DNA of 64,000 nucleotides from CAYJAZ01 sp964368455 (GTDB taxonomy: Bacteria; Desulfobacterota; Desulfovibrionia; Desulfovibrionales; Desulfovibrionaceae), in NCBI GenBank assembly GCA_964368455.1, contig CAYJAZ010000011.1, forward strand, positions 1 to 64,000. The letters are read 5' to 3'. The translations under genes were made by a program, and so were the position numbers. How positions within the stretch are numbered: the stretch's first letter is position 1; every line of letters begins with the position of its first letter. Below, in pieces: positions 24,946 to 33,986 of the stretch. The notes beneath the pieces were generated by a model. That model had not been told where the DNA came from. It did no database searches and saw only the letters and a program-made list of their open reading frames with translations.

Positions 24946-26163
24946 ATGCTCTATAGAAAACTTGCAAAAAAAGGCCCTGAAATTTCTCTTTTAGGCTATG
25001 GATGTATGCGTTTTCCTTTAAAAAATATGACTGTGGATAAAGAGCAAGCTTTTAGACAGATGAAACTTGCCTTTGATCATGGAGTCAACTATTTTGACAC
25101 AGCCTATATCTATCATGCTGGAAAAAGTGAAGTGATATTAGGTGAATTTATTAAAAAATACAATATTCGTGATAAAGTTTATATTGCTGATAAATTACCT
25201 ACATTTTTAATACATAAAAAGGAAAATATAGAAAAGTATTTTAATATTCAACTTCAAAGATTAGATACAGATTATATAGATTTTTATCTTATGCACACCT
25301 TAGGAAGCTTATCAGATTGGCAAAGATTAAAAGACTTTGGAATTATTGAATTTATCAATAAGAAAAAAGAAGAAAATCAAATAAAATATCTTGGTTTTTC
25401 TTTTCATGGTAAATGTGAAGAATTTATTAAGATATTAGAAGATTATCCTTGGGATTTTTGCCAAATTCAATTCAATTATCTTGATGAAAATTATCAAGCT
25501 GGTTTAAAAGGCTTGAAAAAAGCAGAAGAATTAGGGATAAATCTTGTTATTATGGAACCATTAAGGGGCGGTGCTTTGGCAGCTAAGGCTCCTGATAAAG
25601 TAAAGGGAATTTTTAAAAATTATAAAATTAAACGCAGTCCCGCACAATGGGGATTAAAATTTGTCATGAATTTTGCTCCTGTGTCAGTTGTTTTGAGTGG
25701 TATGAACGTTGATGAGCATATACTGGATAATATTGAAATTGCCTCTCATACACATCCACAAAGCATGACAAATGAAGAGCTTGAAATTATAGAAAATGTG
25801 AAAGAAGTGTATAATGAATTGATGAAAGTGCCTTGTACTGCGTGTAATTATTGTATGCCTTGTCCTTATCATGTGGATATTCCAAATATATTTAACAATT
25901 ATAATAGTATACATTTTTTTGGGAAGAGAGCTAGTGTTGTGCGTTCACAATATGCAAGTAAATCTGCTGGCGTGCTTGGCGATAAATCAGGTGCGAATCT
26001 TTGTGTGAAATGCGGTAAATGTATGAAACATTGCCCACAGCAAATTGATATACCTGCAAAACTTCAAGAAGCACATAAGGCATTAGATATTCCTTTATTA
26101 AGAACTCTCCTTTCTTTTTATGCTTATTTTTTAAAAAAATGGAAGAAAAAATCTATAAAATAA
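24946..26163 (+). CDS. Aldo/keto reductase with C-terminal ferredoxin domain
   Basis: A 405-residue protein. Residues about 1-280 form an AKR barrel: LLGYGCMRFPLK, FDTAYIYHAGKSEVILGEFIKK (catalytic Asp and Tyr), LGFSFHG and LVIMEPLRGG. Residues 285-375 carry two cysteine clusters, CTACNYCMPCP and CVKCGKCMKHCP, for two [4Fe-4S] centres, each followed by a D-I-P motif. The protein family is common in anaerobes and probably links ferredoxin to reduction of a carbonyl or similar group; substrate unknown. AAAAGGAAT precedes the ATG. It lies 24 bases upstream of a frame leading into the FMN oxidoreductase gene. Confidence 0.88.
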   Translation: MLYRKLAKKGPEISLLGYGCMRFPLKNMTVDKEQAFRQMKLAFDHGVNYFDTAYIYHAGKSEVILGEFIKKYNIRDKVYIADKLPTFLIHKKENIEKYFNIQLQRLDTDYIDFYLMHTLGSLSDWQRLKDFGIIEFINKKKEENQIKYLGFSFHGKCEEFIKILEDYPWDFCQIQFNYLDENYQAGLKGLKKAEELGINLVIMEPLRGGALAAKAPDKVKGIFKNYKIKRSPAQWGLKFVMNFAPVSVVLSGMNVDEHILDNIEIASHTHPQSMTNEELEIIENVKEVYNELMKVPCTACNYCMPCPYHVDIPNIFNNYNSIHFFGKRASVVRSQYASKSAGVLGDKSGANLCVKCGKCMKHCPQQIDIPAKLQEAHKALDIPLLRTLLSFYAYFLKKWKKKSIK

Positions 26164-26287
26164 AAAGTTCTTACTTTTATAAGGCTTGAATTTTCTTTAT
26201 TCTTATGGCATTAATTGTGTAAAGAATTTTTATATTGCTTTTATTTGTGGAAAAATAAATATTAAATTGACTTGTGGAGGTTTAGTT

Positions 26288-27316
26288 ATGGATATGGCAG
26301 AAATAAGAAAGAATGCAAAGGAACTTTTCAAAGGTTCTTGTCGTGTTTGTAAATTTTGTGATGGAAAAACTTGCATAGGCGAAACTCCTGGTATGGGTGG
26401 CTGTGGAACTGGTACATCTTTTCATAATAATTACAATGCATTAAAAAATATACAATTAAATATGTCCTTGATTCATGGCATTAAAAAGCCTGACATTTCC
26501 TGTTCAATACTTGGATTAGAGCTTGCTCTGCCACTTATTATTGCTCCAATTGGCGGAATTTCTTATAATATGCAAAGTGCTATTAGTGAAGAAGAATACG
26601 TTAATGCTGTAGTTGAAGGTGCAAAAGAAGCTGGAATCATTGGGGCTACTGGCGATGGTGTGCCTGACATCATACATGAATGTGGTTTTGCTGCAATTTC
26701 AAAGGCAAATGGTTACGGTATTCCATTTATAAAGCCTTGGGATAGTGAAGAATTTGATATAAAATTTGAAAAAGCCTTGAAAACAAATTGTGAAATTATT
26801 GGTATGGATATTGATGCTGCAGGTCTTATAACCTTAGCATTACAAGGCAGACCTGTTTCGCCTAAGCCATTAGATGAACTGAGAAAAATTGTTGAAATGG
26901 CTCATAAAAATAAAAAGAAATTTGTTTTGAAAGGACTTATGACTGTAGAAGATGCTCAAAAAGCTCTTGAGGCTGGCTGTGATGGAATTGTTGTTTCAAA
27001 TCATGGCGGTAGAGTTCTTGATTATACACCGGGCACAGCAGATGTTTTACCTCAAATTGCAAAAGCAGTGAAAGGTAAGCTTGCTCTAATAGTTGATGGT
27101 GCTGTTCGTGATGGTTTTGATATTTTAAAAATGTTAGCACTTGGTGCAGATGCTGTTATGATAGGACGTCCTTATTCTATTGCTGCTGTTGGTGGTTTGA
27201 AAGATGGTGTTATTACTTATACACAACAATTAAAAGGACAGCTAACGCAAGCAATGGTGCTTACAGGAACTGCTAGTGCTTCACAAGTTTCAGCAAATGT
27301 AATTTCTAAAAAATAA
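26288..27316 (+). CDS. FMN-dependent alpha-hydroxy-acid oxidoreductase with Cys-rich N-terminus
   Basis: The start is ATG 26288, after TGGAGG; an upstream in-frame extension lacks a ribosome site. The protein has 342 residues. The TIM-barrel body shows LPLIIAPIGGISYN, the conserved VSNHGGRVLDYTPGT with the active-site His and Arg, and the FMN phosphate motif IVDGAVRDGFDILKMLALGADAVMIGRPYS. The first 42 residues hold cysteines 18, 21, 24, 29 and 39 (C-x2-C-x2-C-x4-C), not found in lactate oxidases, and may bind a metal or cluster. In an anaerobe it is more likely a dehydrogenase than an oxygen-using oxidase (inference). Confidence 0.85.
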   Translation: MDMAEIRKNAKELFKGSCRVCKFCDGKTCIGETPGMGGCGTGTSFHNNYNALKNIQLNMSLIHGIKKPDISCSILGLELALPLIIAPIGGISYNMQSAISEEEYVNAVVEGAKEAGIIGATGDGVPDIIHECGFAAISKANGYGIPFIKPWDSEEFDIKFEKALKTNCEIIGMDIDAAGLITLALQGRPVSPKPLDELRKIVEMAHKNKKKFVLKGLMTVEDAQKALEAGCDGIVVSNHGGRVLDYTPGTADVLPQIAKAVKGKLALIVDGAVRDGFDILKMLALGADAVMIGRPYSIAAVGGLKDGVITYTQQLKGQLTQAMVLTGTASASQVSANVISKK

Positions 27317-27348
27317 TTATAAGTCTTTGCATTGTTTGTTTTTTTATA

Positions 27349-27390
27349 AAGACCTAGAATATTAGTGATTATTCTAGGTCTTGACTTTTT
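27349..27390 (+). terminator. Terminator after FMN oxidoreductase
   Basis: AAGACCTAGAAT and ATTCTAGGTCTT form a perfect 12-bp stem with a 10-base loop, followed by GACTTTTTTAA. The rest of the gap to 27629 is AT-rich with no clear gene; no promoter could be fixed with confidence. Confidence 0.85.
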
Positions 27391-27629
27391 TAAAAAATCT
27401 GCTATAAGCAATAACATGTAAAAGAGTTTTTAACTCACGTAAATTTGAGCTTTTTGCTAATTTTTGCTTATAAATTTTGCTTTTTTATGTTTTTATTTCT
27501 TTTATATATAGACTATATTTGCCTTATGCCATTATTCTATTTTATTTTAAAGCCATAAATCTTAAAGTTTAATTTTTTTTGTAAATTTTGTTTTCAAACA
27601 AGCTCTATTAGAACGTATTGGGAGGTTCT

Positions 27630-29054
27630 ATGGTTACATTTTTATGTGCTTGTCTCTTGCTCGTATTTGGTTATTTTGTGTACGGCAAGTTTGTAGCAGG
27701 TATTTTTGGTGTGGATGCAAAGCGTCCTGTTCCATCACAAACTTTAGCAGACGGTTTTGACTTTGTTGAATTGCCGTCATGGAAGTCTTTTTTAATTCAA
27801 TTCCTTAATATTGCTGGTACAGGTCCAATTTTTGGTGCTATTGCTGGTGCTATGTGGGGAGCGAACGCTTTTTTATGGATCGCACTTGGTTGTGTTTTTG
27901 CTGGTGCAGTACACGACTTTTTGATTGGCATGATGTCTGTTCGTTCAAATGGTACTACAGTAGCTGAATTAGTTGGACAAAATCTTAATCCTTTTGCAAA
28001 AAAAGTTATGATACTTCTTTCTGGTATTTTACTTTTATTAGTAGGCGTTGTGTTTATTGCTTCACCTGCTGATATTTTAGCAAATTTAACAGGTGTTGAT
28101 AGATGGATTTTTGTTGGCTGTGTTTTTGTGTATTATCTTTTAGCAACTGTTTTACCTGTAGATAAAATTATTGGTAAAGTCTATCCGATTTTTGGTATTG
28201 CATTATTGCTTATGGCAGTTGGTATTGTTGGCGGTATGCTCTATACAGGTTTATTCTTCCAAATCCCAGAATTTGATTTCTCAAATCCTCATGTTGCTTC
28301 AAAATCTATCTTCCCTTATCTCTTTATTTCTATTGCTTGTGGTGCTATTTCAGGTTTCCACGCAACTCAATCACCAATTATTGCAAGATGTATTAAATCT
28401 GAAACAGAAGGCCGTAGAGTTTTCTATGGTGCTATGATTACTGAAGGTTTTGTTGCACTTATTTGGGCAGCAGCAGCGATGACTTTCTTTGGCGGTCTTG
28501 AAGGCTTGTCACAAGCTGGTTCTGCTCCTGTTGTAGTAAATAAAGTTTCTATTGGTCTTATGGGTAGCCTTGGTATGATCCTTGCTGTTCTTGGTGTTGT
28601 TGCTTGCCCAATCACTTCTGGTGATACAGCTTTTAGAGCACTTCGCTTGATTATTGCAGACGCATTTAATATTGATCAGTCTAAAAAAATCAATAGATAC
28701 TATATAGTTCTGCCAGTTTTTGCTATTGCAGCGGCTTTGTTATTCATTGACTTTGCTATTATCTGGAGATATTTCTCTTGGTCAAACCAAACTCTTGCTA
28801 CTTTTGCTCTTTGGGCTGCGGCAGCATATCTCAAGAAAAATGGTAGATTTTATTTTGTAGCATTGATTCCTGCTATGTTTATGACTGTTGTTGTTACTTC
28901 TTATATCTTAGTTGCTCCTGAAGGTTTCTATAGCTTCATGATTTCTATGATGGATTTAAAAACAGCTGAAATGTATGGTAATGCTGCAGGTATAATACTT
29001 TCATTATGCTTTGCACTTCTCTTTACCTTGAGAATTAAAGCTCCTCAAAAATAA
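27630..29054 (+). CDS. CstA-family carrier (short form)
   Basis: The start is ATG 27630 after GGGAGG; the TTG 12 bases earlier lies before that site and is rejected. The protein has 474 residues with many hydrophobic helices and the family marks FGYFVYGKFVAGIFGVD, FLNIAGTGPIFGAIAGAMWG, GAVHDFLIGMMSVRSNG and GAISGFHATQSPI. CstA/BtsT relatives move peptides or pyruvate across the inner membrane under carbon shortage. This copy is about 200 residues shorter than E. coli CstA but similar in layout. A second, longer homologue lies at 39337. It has its own terminator. Confidence 0.88.
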   Translation: MVTFLCACLLLVFGYFVYGKFVAGIFGVDAKRPVPSQTLADGFDFVELPSWKSFLIQFLNIAGTGPIFGAIAGAMWGANAFLWIALGCVFAGAVHDFLIGMMSVRSNGTTVAELVGQNLNPFAKKVMILLSGILLLLVGVVFIASPADILANLTGVDRWIFVGCVFVYYLLATVLPVDKIIGKVYPIFGIALLLMAVGIVGGMLYTGLFFQIPEFDFSNPHVASKSIFPYLFISIACGAISGFHATQSPIIARCIKSETEGRRVFYGAMITEGFVALIWAAAAMTFFGGLEGLSQAGSAPVVVNKVSIGLMGSLGMILAVLGVVACPITSGDTAFRALRLIIADAFNIDQSKKINRYYIVLPVFAIAAALLFIDFAIIWRYFSWSNQTLATFALWAAAAYLKKNGRFYFVALIPAMFMTVVVTSYILVAPEGFYSFMISMMDLKTAEMYGNAAGIILSLCFALLFTLRIKAPQK

Positions 29055-29075
29055 TTTGTGATTATTTACAAAATT

Positions 29076-29106
29076 AAAGCCACTTTGAAAAAAGTGGCTT
29101 TTTTTA
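29076..29106 (+). terminator. Terminator after first cstA-like gene
   Basis: AAAGCCACTTT - GAAA - AAAGTGGCTTT with a strong T-run. Confidence 0.88.
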
Positions 29107-29312
29107 TACTCTTTAAAAATTTTATATTCTCATTATTTCTATTTACAATATAAATTTTTGTCATACATATAAAAACTTGCATTAGCTCTTTTTTTCTGGT
29201 GTAATAAAAAAATATATTCTTTCTTGTGTTTTTTAATAATCAAACTTTATTGAAAATCACTCTAAAAGAATTTTTGCTTTTATTAGATTTACAATATTGA
29301 GAGGAGTTTTAA

Positions 29313-30545
29313 ATGGATTGGTTATTGGGTAAGAATAGACTTTTTGTACGAGTTGCACTTGGTTTTGTTCTTGGTATATTTTTTGGTTTTGTATTGCCTG
29401 AGTTTTCTATGGAAACAAAGGTTATTGGAGATGTTTATTTAAAACTAATCAAGATGCTCATTGTGCCAGTTTTGATATGTGCTGTGGCTGGCGGTATTAT
29501 TAATGTGCAAGATTCCTCCTCGCTTAGACGAATAGGTTTTAAAACTGTAATTACTTATGCATTGATGTTTATAGCAAGCTTTTTAGTTGCCTTAGTTGTT
29601 GCCATGACAATTAGGCCAGGCATGAACATTGCTTTTGAAAATCAACCACTTTGGGAAGGCAAACTTGCAAATACTTCCGTGTCTGGTTTCTTGCTTAATA
29701 TTGTAACTGACAATATTTTTGCCTCAATGACAAGAGGTGAAATACTTCCAATTATTATCTTTACTATCATTGCTTCTATAGCCATTGTTTCAGTTGGCGA
29801 ACAAGGAAAGGCAATGAAAGATTTTATCAATAGTGCTTCTGCTGTTGTCTTCAAAATTTTAGCTATTGTTATGGAAGCAACTCCTTTTGGCGTTATGTCT
29901 CTTATGGCTTTTTCTGTGGCAAAATATGGTTCTGGTATGTTTACTGCTTTAGGAAAATATATTATAACATGCTGGATTGCTTGTATTGTTGTTTATGTTG
30001 TTGTCATGCTCTTACCTTCTATGCTTTACACAAAAATAAAGGCAAAACCTTTTTTAGCTGCATCAAGTAAGATTGCAATGATGACTTTGTCAACAACAAG
30101 TTCAGCCGCAACTCTGCCAACAACTATTCGCGTAAGTGTTGATGATCTTAAAGCACCTGAATCAATAAGTAATTTTACATTACCTCTAGGCTGTACTATA
30201 AATATGTGTGGTGGGGCGGTGTCTTTTTGTTGCCTTGCAATATTTGTGTCTGATTTTTATAGCTTAAATCTTTCTGTCACAACAATCGCAGGTATGTCTG
30301 TTGCAGCTACAATGATAAATATGGCAGCACCTGGAATACCTGGTGGTGGCATTGTGCTTGGAGCTTCTTTCTTATCTATGTTTGGCTTACCTTTTGATTT
30401 AATGGGGCCAATAGCCGCTTTTTATCGCTTGCTTGATATGGCCTTCACTACTTTGAATGTAGAAGGCGATCTTGCTGCAAATCTTTGGATTTCAAAGTCA
30501 GAAAATCTTTGGGATGGAAGCATGGTAAAAGAAGAAAATGCTTAA
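29313..30545 (+). CDS. Dicarboxylate/amino acid:cation symporter (DAACS family)
   Basis: A 410-residue protein with the glutamate-transporter fold: LGFVLGIFFGFVLPE near the N-terminus, YLKLIKMLIVPVLICAVAGGI, a serine-rich hairpin motif TTSSAATLPTT, and the substrate region NMCGGAVSFCCLAIFVSD followed by AAPGIPGGGIVLG. Relatives import glutamate, aspartate or C4-dicarboxylates with sodium or protons. The NM-CGG variant differs from NMDGT of glutamate carriers, so the substrate may be a neutral amino acid or dicarboxylate. GAGGAG lies before the ATG. Single gene ending at a strong terminator. Confidence 0.9.
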   Translation: MDWLLGKNRLFVRVALGFVLGIFFGFVLPEFSMETKVIGDVYLKLIKMLIVPVLICAVAGGIINVQDSSSLRRIGFKTVITYALMFIASFLVALVVAMTIRPGMNIAFENQPLWEGKLANTSVSGFLLNIVTDNIFASMTRGEILPIIIFTIIASIAIVSVGEQGKAMKDFINSASAVVFKILAIVMEATPFGVMSLMAFSVAKYGSGMFTALGKYIITCWIACIVVYVVVMLLPSMLYTKIKAKPFLAASSKIAMMTLSTTSSAATLPTTIRVSVDDLKAPESISNFTLPLGCTINMCGGAVSFCCLAIFVSDFYSLNLSVTTIAGMSVAATMINMAAPGIPGGGIVLGASFLSMFGLPFDLMGPIAAFYRLLDMAFTTLNVEGDLAANLWISKSENLWDGSMVKEENA

Positions 30546-30564
30546 TCTTAAATTATAGAGTATA

Positions 30565-30609
30565 AAAAAGCCCTTTCAGTGAACATTTTGCAAATTGAAA
30601 GGGCTTTTT
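30565..30609. terminator. Bidirectional terminator
   Basis: AAAAAGCCCTTTCA pairs with TGAAAGGGCTTTTT (14 bp, 17-base loop) between convergent symporter and dehydratase-like genes. Confidence 0.85.
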
Positions 30610-30614
30610 GTTTT

Positions 30615-31190
30615 TTATAGCAGAGTATATAAATTAAATTCAGTATAATTACTTGTCGAGTCTTCTATATTTTCTTCTATTAAATGCAAATTAAATTTTT
30701 CGCCTGCTTTTTTTCTGCAAATAACTGCAATATCATCTTTAATCAGAGATTGAGATAATCTTTCAGCGCCTATAGCTGTGTCTTCAATTTCAAGAGAAAG
30801 AATATGCGGATAATGATTTTGCATATGTATCTTTGTTTGAGCAAGAGCTTGCGGATGCGAAGCAACAGCAGATATCTGTGACATATTTATTTGAGAGTTT
30901 TTAACAAAAAGACAATGATGTATTCGCAAAGAATAGTTATCTATACATTTCAAATTATTTTCTATGTTTAAAGCTTTAAAGGCATCTGAGGTTTCACTCA
31001 CTACACCACAAATTGAATTTGAGATAGCTAGAACAGCATAGTCAATTTCTTTATTTTTTAATGCTGTGAGAACATTTAAAGATGTAACTAAAGGGATATA
31101 TTGGACATCTGTGTATTTGCCTTGCAAGGCTAACTGTATAGCCGCTTCCTCTGAATTACTGCCTTCAATGCCTTGATAACCTATTTTCAC
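30615..31190 (-). CDS. Prephenate dehydratase-like protein without ACT domain
   Basis: A 191-residue protein that fits only the PDT catalytic domain (two periplasmic-binding-like lobes): IGYQGIEGSNSEEAA at the start, DYAVLAISNSICGVV in the middle, SHPQALAQTKIHM in the second lobe and NYTEFNLY near the end. Family enzymes have a conserved T-R-F at this last place; here it is T-E-F. No ACT regulatory domain follows, unlike PheA. With the Arg replaced, dehydratase activity is doubtful; it might bind another small carboxylate. The neighbouring acyl-CoA synthetase gene on the same strand ends 104 bases downstream of the space before it. Confidence 0.7.
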   Translation of the reverse strand: MKIGYQGIEGSNSEEAAIQLALQGKYTDVQYIPLVTSLNVLTALKNKEIDYAVLAISNSICGVVSETSDAFKALNIENNLKCIDNYSLRIHHCLFVKNSQINMSQISAVASHPQALAQTKIHMQNHYPHILSLEIEDTAIGAERLSQSLIKDDIAVICRKKAGEKFNLHLIEENIEDSTSNYTEFNLYTLL

Positions 31191-31293
31191 GCTTGTATCC
31201 TCAGTTAATTAATATGTTTTCATTCATACTAGTAAAAAAATAAATTGTCAAAAAATAAATAAAGTTAAAGTAAAAAACTAATAAATGAATTTA

Positions 31294-33711
31294 TTAAATA
31301 GATTTTATATCATTGAAATTATATATTTTTTTGTCTTTTTCTTGCACTGTTTCCTCTAAGTATAGAGAAAGAACTTGTATGGCTCTATCGCAAATTGTGA
31401 AAACTGGTATTTTAGCATTTTTTAAAGCTAGTCTGAAAGGAGTGAATTGATGTCCGCCATCAACAATAGCAATCAAAGGTTTATCAATGGAATTATTTAA
31501 ATCTATTATGAGTTTAAGTATTGAATTTTCTTGATTAAAGTCAAAGTTTGGAGTGTCTGGATTATCAAGAGTATGTGTCATTGGCGAAAGAGGATCAAGA
31601 CTAATCACAAGAGCATCAATATTATCATCTTCAAGCGCTAAGCGAGCTAAAGTAGCATGTGCTTCATCGTCAGAAGAAGGGTTTATATCAAATGGATTAG
31701 ACACTTGTACAAGTTTAGAGAGATTCTTTTTCTCTAAAACTTCTTGCATCTTATTCTTTGTTTCATCACTGAAAGTTCCAAGTATGATGTCGTATTCGTC
31801 TGAATGTATAGAATCAGCCATACCAACAGCTTCAAAACCAGCACCGCTTATAGCAGCAATACGTTTACCGCGAATTTTTTTACATGCAAGTGATTCAGCC
31901 AAAAGAACTAAATCTTGAAATTCTGTGAAAGTTCTTGCAACAATACCGCCGGCTTGCTTTATAGCAGACTCACAAACCATATAGTCGCCAGCAAGTGAGG
32001 CAGTGTGACCACTTGTGGCATCTTTACCTTCTGGAGTTCTGCCAGCTTTATAAAATATAACTTGTTTTCCTTTTTCTACAGCTCTTTTAACAGATTGAGC
32101 AAAATAAAGGCCGTCTAAATCTTTAAAGCCTTCAGCATAAATGCCAATTGTACAGACTTTATCAGAGTTTTCAAAATATTGCATCATATCGCCTAATGTT
32201 AAATCACTTTGATTTCCCATAGAAATAAGATAAGAAGGATTCATTTCAGGAACTTGGCTAAAACGACTCAATAAAAATGCACCACTTTGGCTGATTAAAG
32301 CTAATGAACGTGGCGTATTATTAATAAGTGGAGTAGCAGAATCAAATTTTTCTTGAGGAATAAACCAAGTATCGTAATTGCCATGGCGTGAAATTACGCC
32401 CATACAATTTGCTCCAAGAAAGACTGGAGATTCAGGATCTTGATGTGATTTTTGTATGGCAGTAGTCATTTTTAATGCAATTTCTTTGCTTTCTTCTGTT
32501 TCGCCAAGTCCGCCCGCAACAAGCATCACGCTTTTCGCTTTCTTTGAGTGTATAAGTTCATCGACGAGTGCAGGAACATGTTTTGCGTCAATTGCAACAA
32601 CAAGTAGATCAATTTTTCCTTCTACTTCATGAATAGTTGGGAAACAGCTCACGCCACTAATATCAGTATTTTCTTTGATAAGCACAATATCTTCAGGATT
32701 ATAGCCAGCTTTAATTACATTGTCTAAAATTACTCTGCCAAAATTTTTGCGTGTTGATGAAACGCCAATGATAGCAAGTTTTTTCGGATGTAGAAGAGCA
32801 TCAATATGGCTTTGTGGCCTTTGAGGAAGAAGTTTTTCTTGTCGGCTAAATCGGCATAAACCATCAAGAGCAACCATTAAAAAGTCTGTGAAAGCAAAAG
32901 GATTTATTTCTAATTCTTCAATAATAAATTCTGATTTAACATTGAGAGGTGAAAAATAATTTCCCATTTGAATAAAAGATTCAAAACATTCTATCAATTG
33001 TTCGTCAGTGACAATTCTTTTTTGCCCACGGGTGAGGCCAGCTAATTTTCTGTAAGATATTGTTTTTTTGTATAAATTAAAAAATTCTTTGCCATTTGTT
33101 GTCAAAGTTGGTGCTGCAACTATGGCTTGTCCTTTTCTAAAGCTTTGGGCGTATAATTCAGTATCCGTGCCACCTAAGCCAGCAGAAATCACCATGCCAA
33201 ATTCTCGTGTTCTGCGAAGGCCTACTATAAGTTCATTGCCAAAAGCAGAAGAATCTGGAGGCATAAATTGCACTTGCAATATCCCACAAATATCTTTAGA
33301 AATGGCTTCTGTAAGATCATCATCTTTCAGGTTTTTATAAGTAATTGGTTTATGAGCAGGGTCTTTTTCTAAAATATCTGCATATCTTTCAGGTATTTCA
33401 CTATACATTCTACGCATTGCTGAAAGAATTTTTTCAGGTGATTTTTCTAAAATTCGAACTCCACCAACTTCTGTTTTGTGCATAATTGTTGGAGAAACAA
33501 TTTTCAAAACAGTCTTTTCGCCAGGTAAAGCCATTAATTCTTCTTTAGCCGCTTTAACGCTTTTAGGTATAAAAAAAGATTTAGGAACTGTTTCAGAGCC
33601 TGAAAGTTCTAATAAATGGTATACTTCATATTCGTAAAGATTAAAACGTTCTTCATTTGAAGCAGTTTTAAAAATTTCACTAATTTTTTCGTAATTTACT
33701 AATAAAGACAT
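31294..33711 (-). CDS. ADP-forming acyl-CoA synthetase with swapped domains (beta-alpha)
   Basis: The start is ATG 33711 after AAGGATAAATAC; a frame from 33909 would add 66 residues with no ribosome site. The protein has 805 residues. Unlike the enzyme at 16577, the ATP-grasp domain comes first (HKTEVGGVRIL at 78-88, FGNELIVGLRRTREFG near 157-172, EELEINPFAF near 265), followed by the CoA-binding domain (LAIIGVSSTRKNFG, 312-325) and ligase-CoA domain with SQSG and phospho-His569 (SGHTASLAGDY). It should also make ATP from an acyl-CoA. Its substrate and reason for a second copy are unknown; it stands alone at this locus. Confidence 0.87.
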   Translation of the reverse strand: MSLLVNYEKISEIFKTASNEERFNLYEYEVYHLLELSGSETVPKSFFIPKSVKAAKEELMALPGEKTVLKIVSPTIMHKTEVGGVRILEKSPEKILSAMRRMYSEIPERYADILEKDPAHKPITYKNLKDDDLTEAISKDICGILQVQFMPPDSSAFGNELIVGLRRTREFGMVISAGLGGTDTELYAQSFRKGQAIVAAPTLTTNGKEFFNLYKKTISYRKLAGLTRGQKRIVTDEQLIECFESFIQMGNYFSPLNVKSEFIIEELEINPFAFTDFLMVALDGLCRFSRQEKLLPQRPQSHIDALLHPKKLAIIGVSSTRKNFGRVILDNVIKAGYNPEDIVLIKENTDISGVSCFPTIHEVEGKIDLLVVAIDAKHVPALVDELIHSKKAKSVMLVAGGLGETEESKEIALKMTTAIQKSHQDPESPVFLGANCMGVISRHGNYDTWFIPQEKFDSATPLINNTPRSLALISQSGAFLLSRFSQVPEMNPSYLISMGNQSDLTLGDMMQYFENSDKVCTIGIYAEGFKDLDGLYFAQSVKRAVEKGKQVIFYKAGRTPEGKDATSGHTASLAGDYMVCESAIKQAGGIVARTFTEFQDLVLLAESLACKKIRGKRIAAISGAGFEAVGMADSIHSDEYDIILGTFSDETKNKMQEVLEKKNLSKLVQVSNPFDINPSSDDEAHATLARLALEDDNIDALVISLDPLSPMTHTLDNPDTPNFDFNQENSILKLIIDLNNSIDKPLIAIVDGGHQFTPFRLALKNAKIPVFTICDRAIQVLSLYLEETVQEKDKKIYNFNDIKSI

Positions 33712-33986
33712 GTATTTATCCTTATGTTTAGAGATATGTATGTATATAAAATGAGGGAAAAATGTATATTTGTCAACAAAATAGATTTTAGAAAAATTAC
33801 AATTATAAATAAAATAATTTATAGAGTGTTTTTTAGATAATAAATAGATTTGAGCTAAAAAGTAGGACTTTGTACAAAGTAAAATCATTTGACATGCTCT
33901 CAAAAGCACTTTAGTTTACTTAAAATTTAATGATTGATACAAGAATATAAAAATGCGTGTATAATACTTTTGTGTCAGGAGCAAAA

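Noticed and set aside
31294..33909. Longer start (33909) for the second acyl-CoA synthetase
   Set aside because: The extra 66 residues are low-complexity and lack a ribosome site; ATG 33711 follows AAGGATAAATAC.
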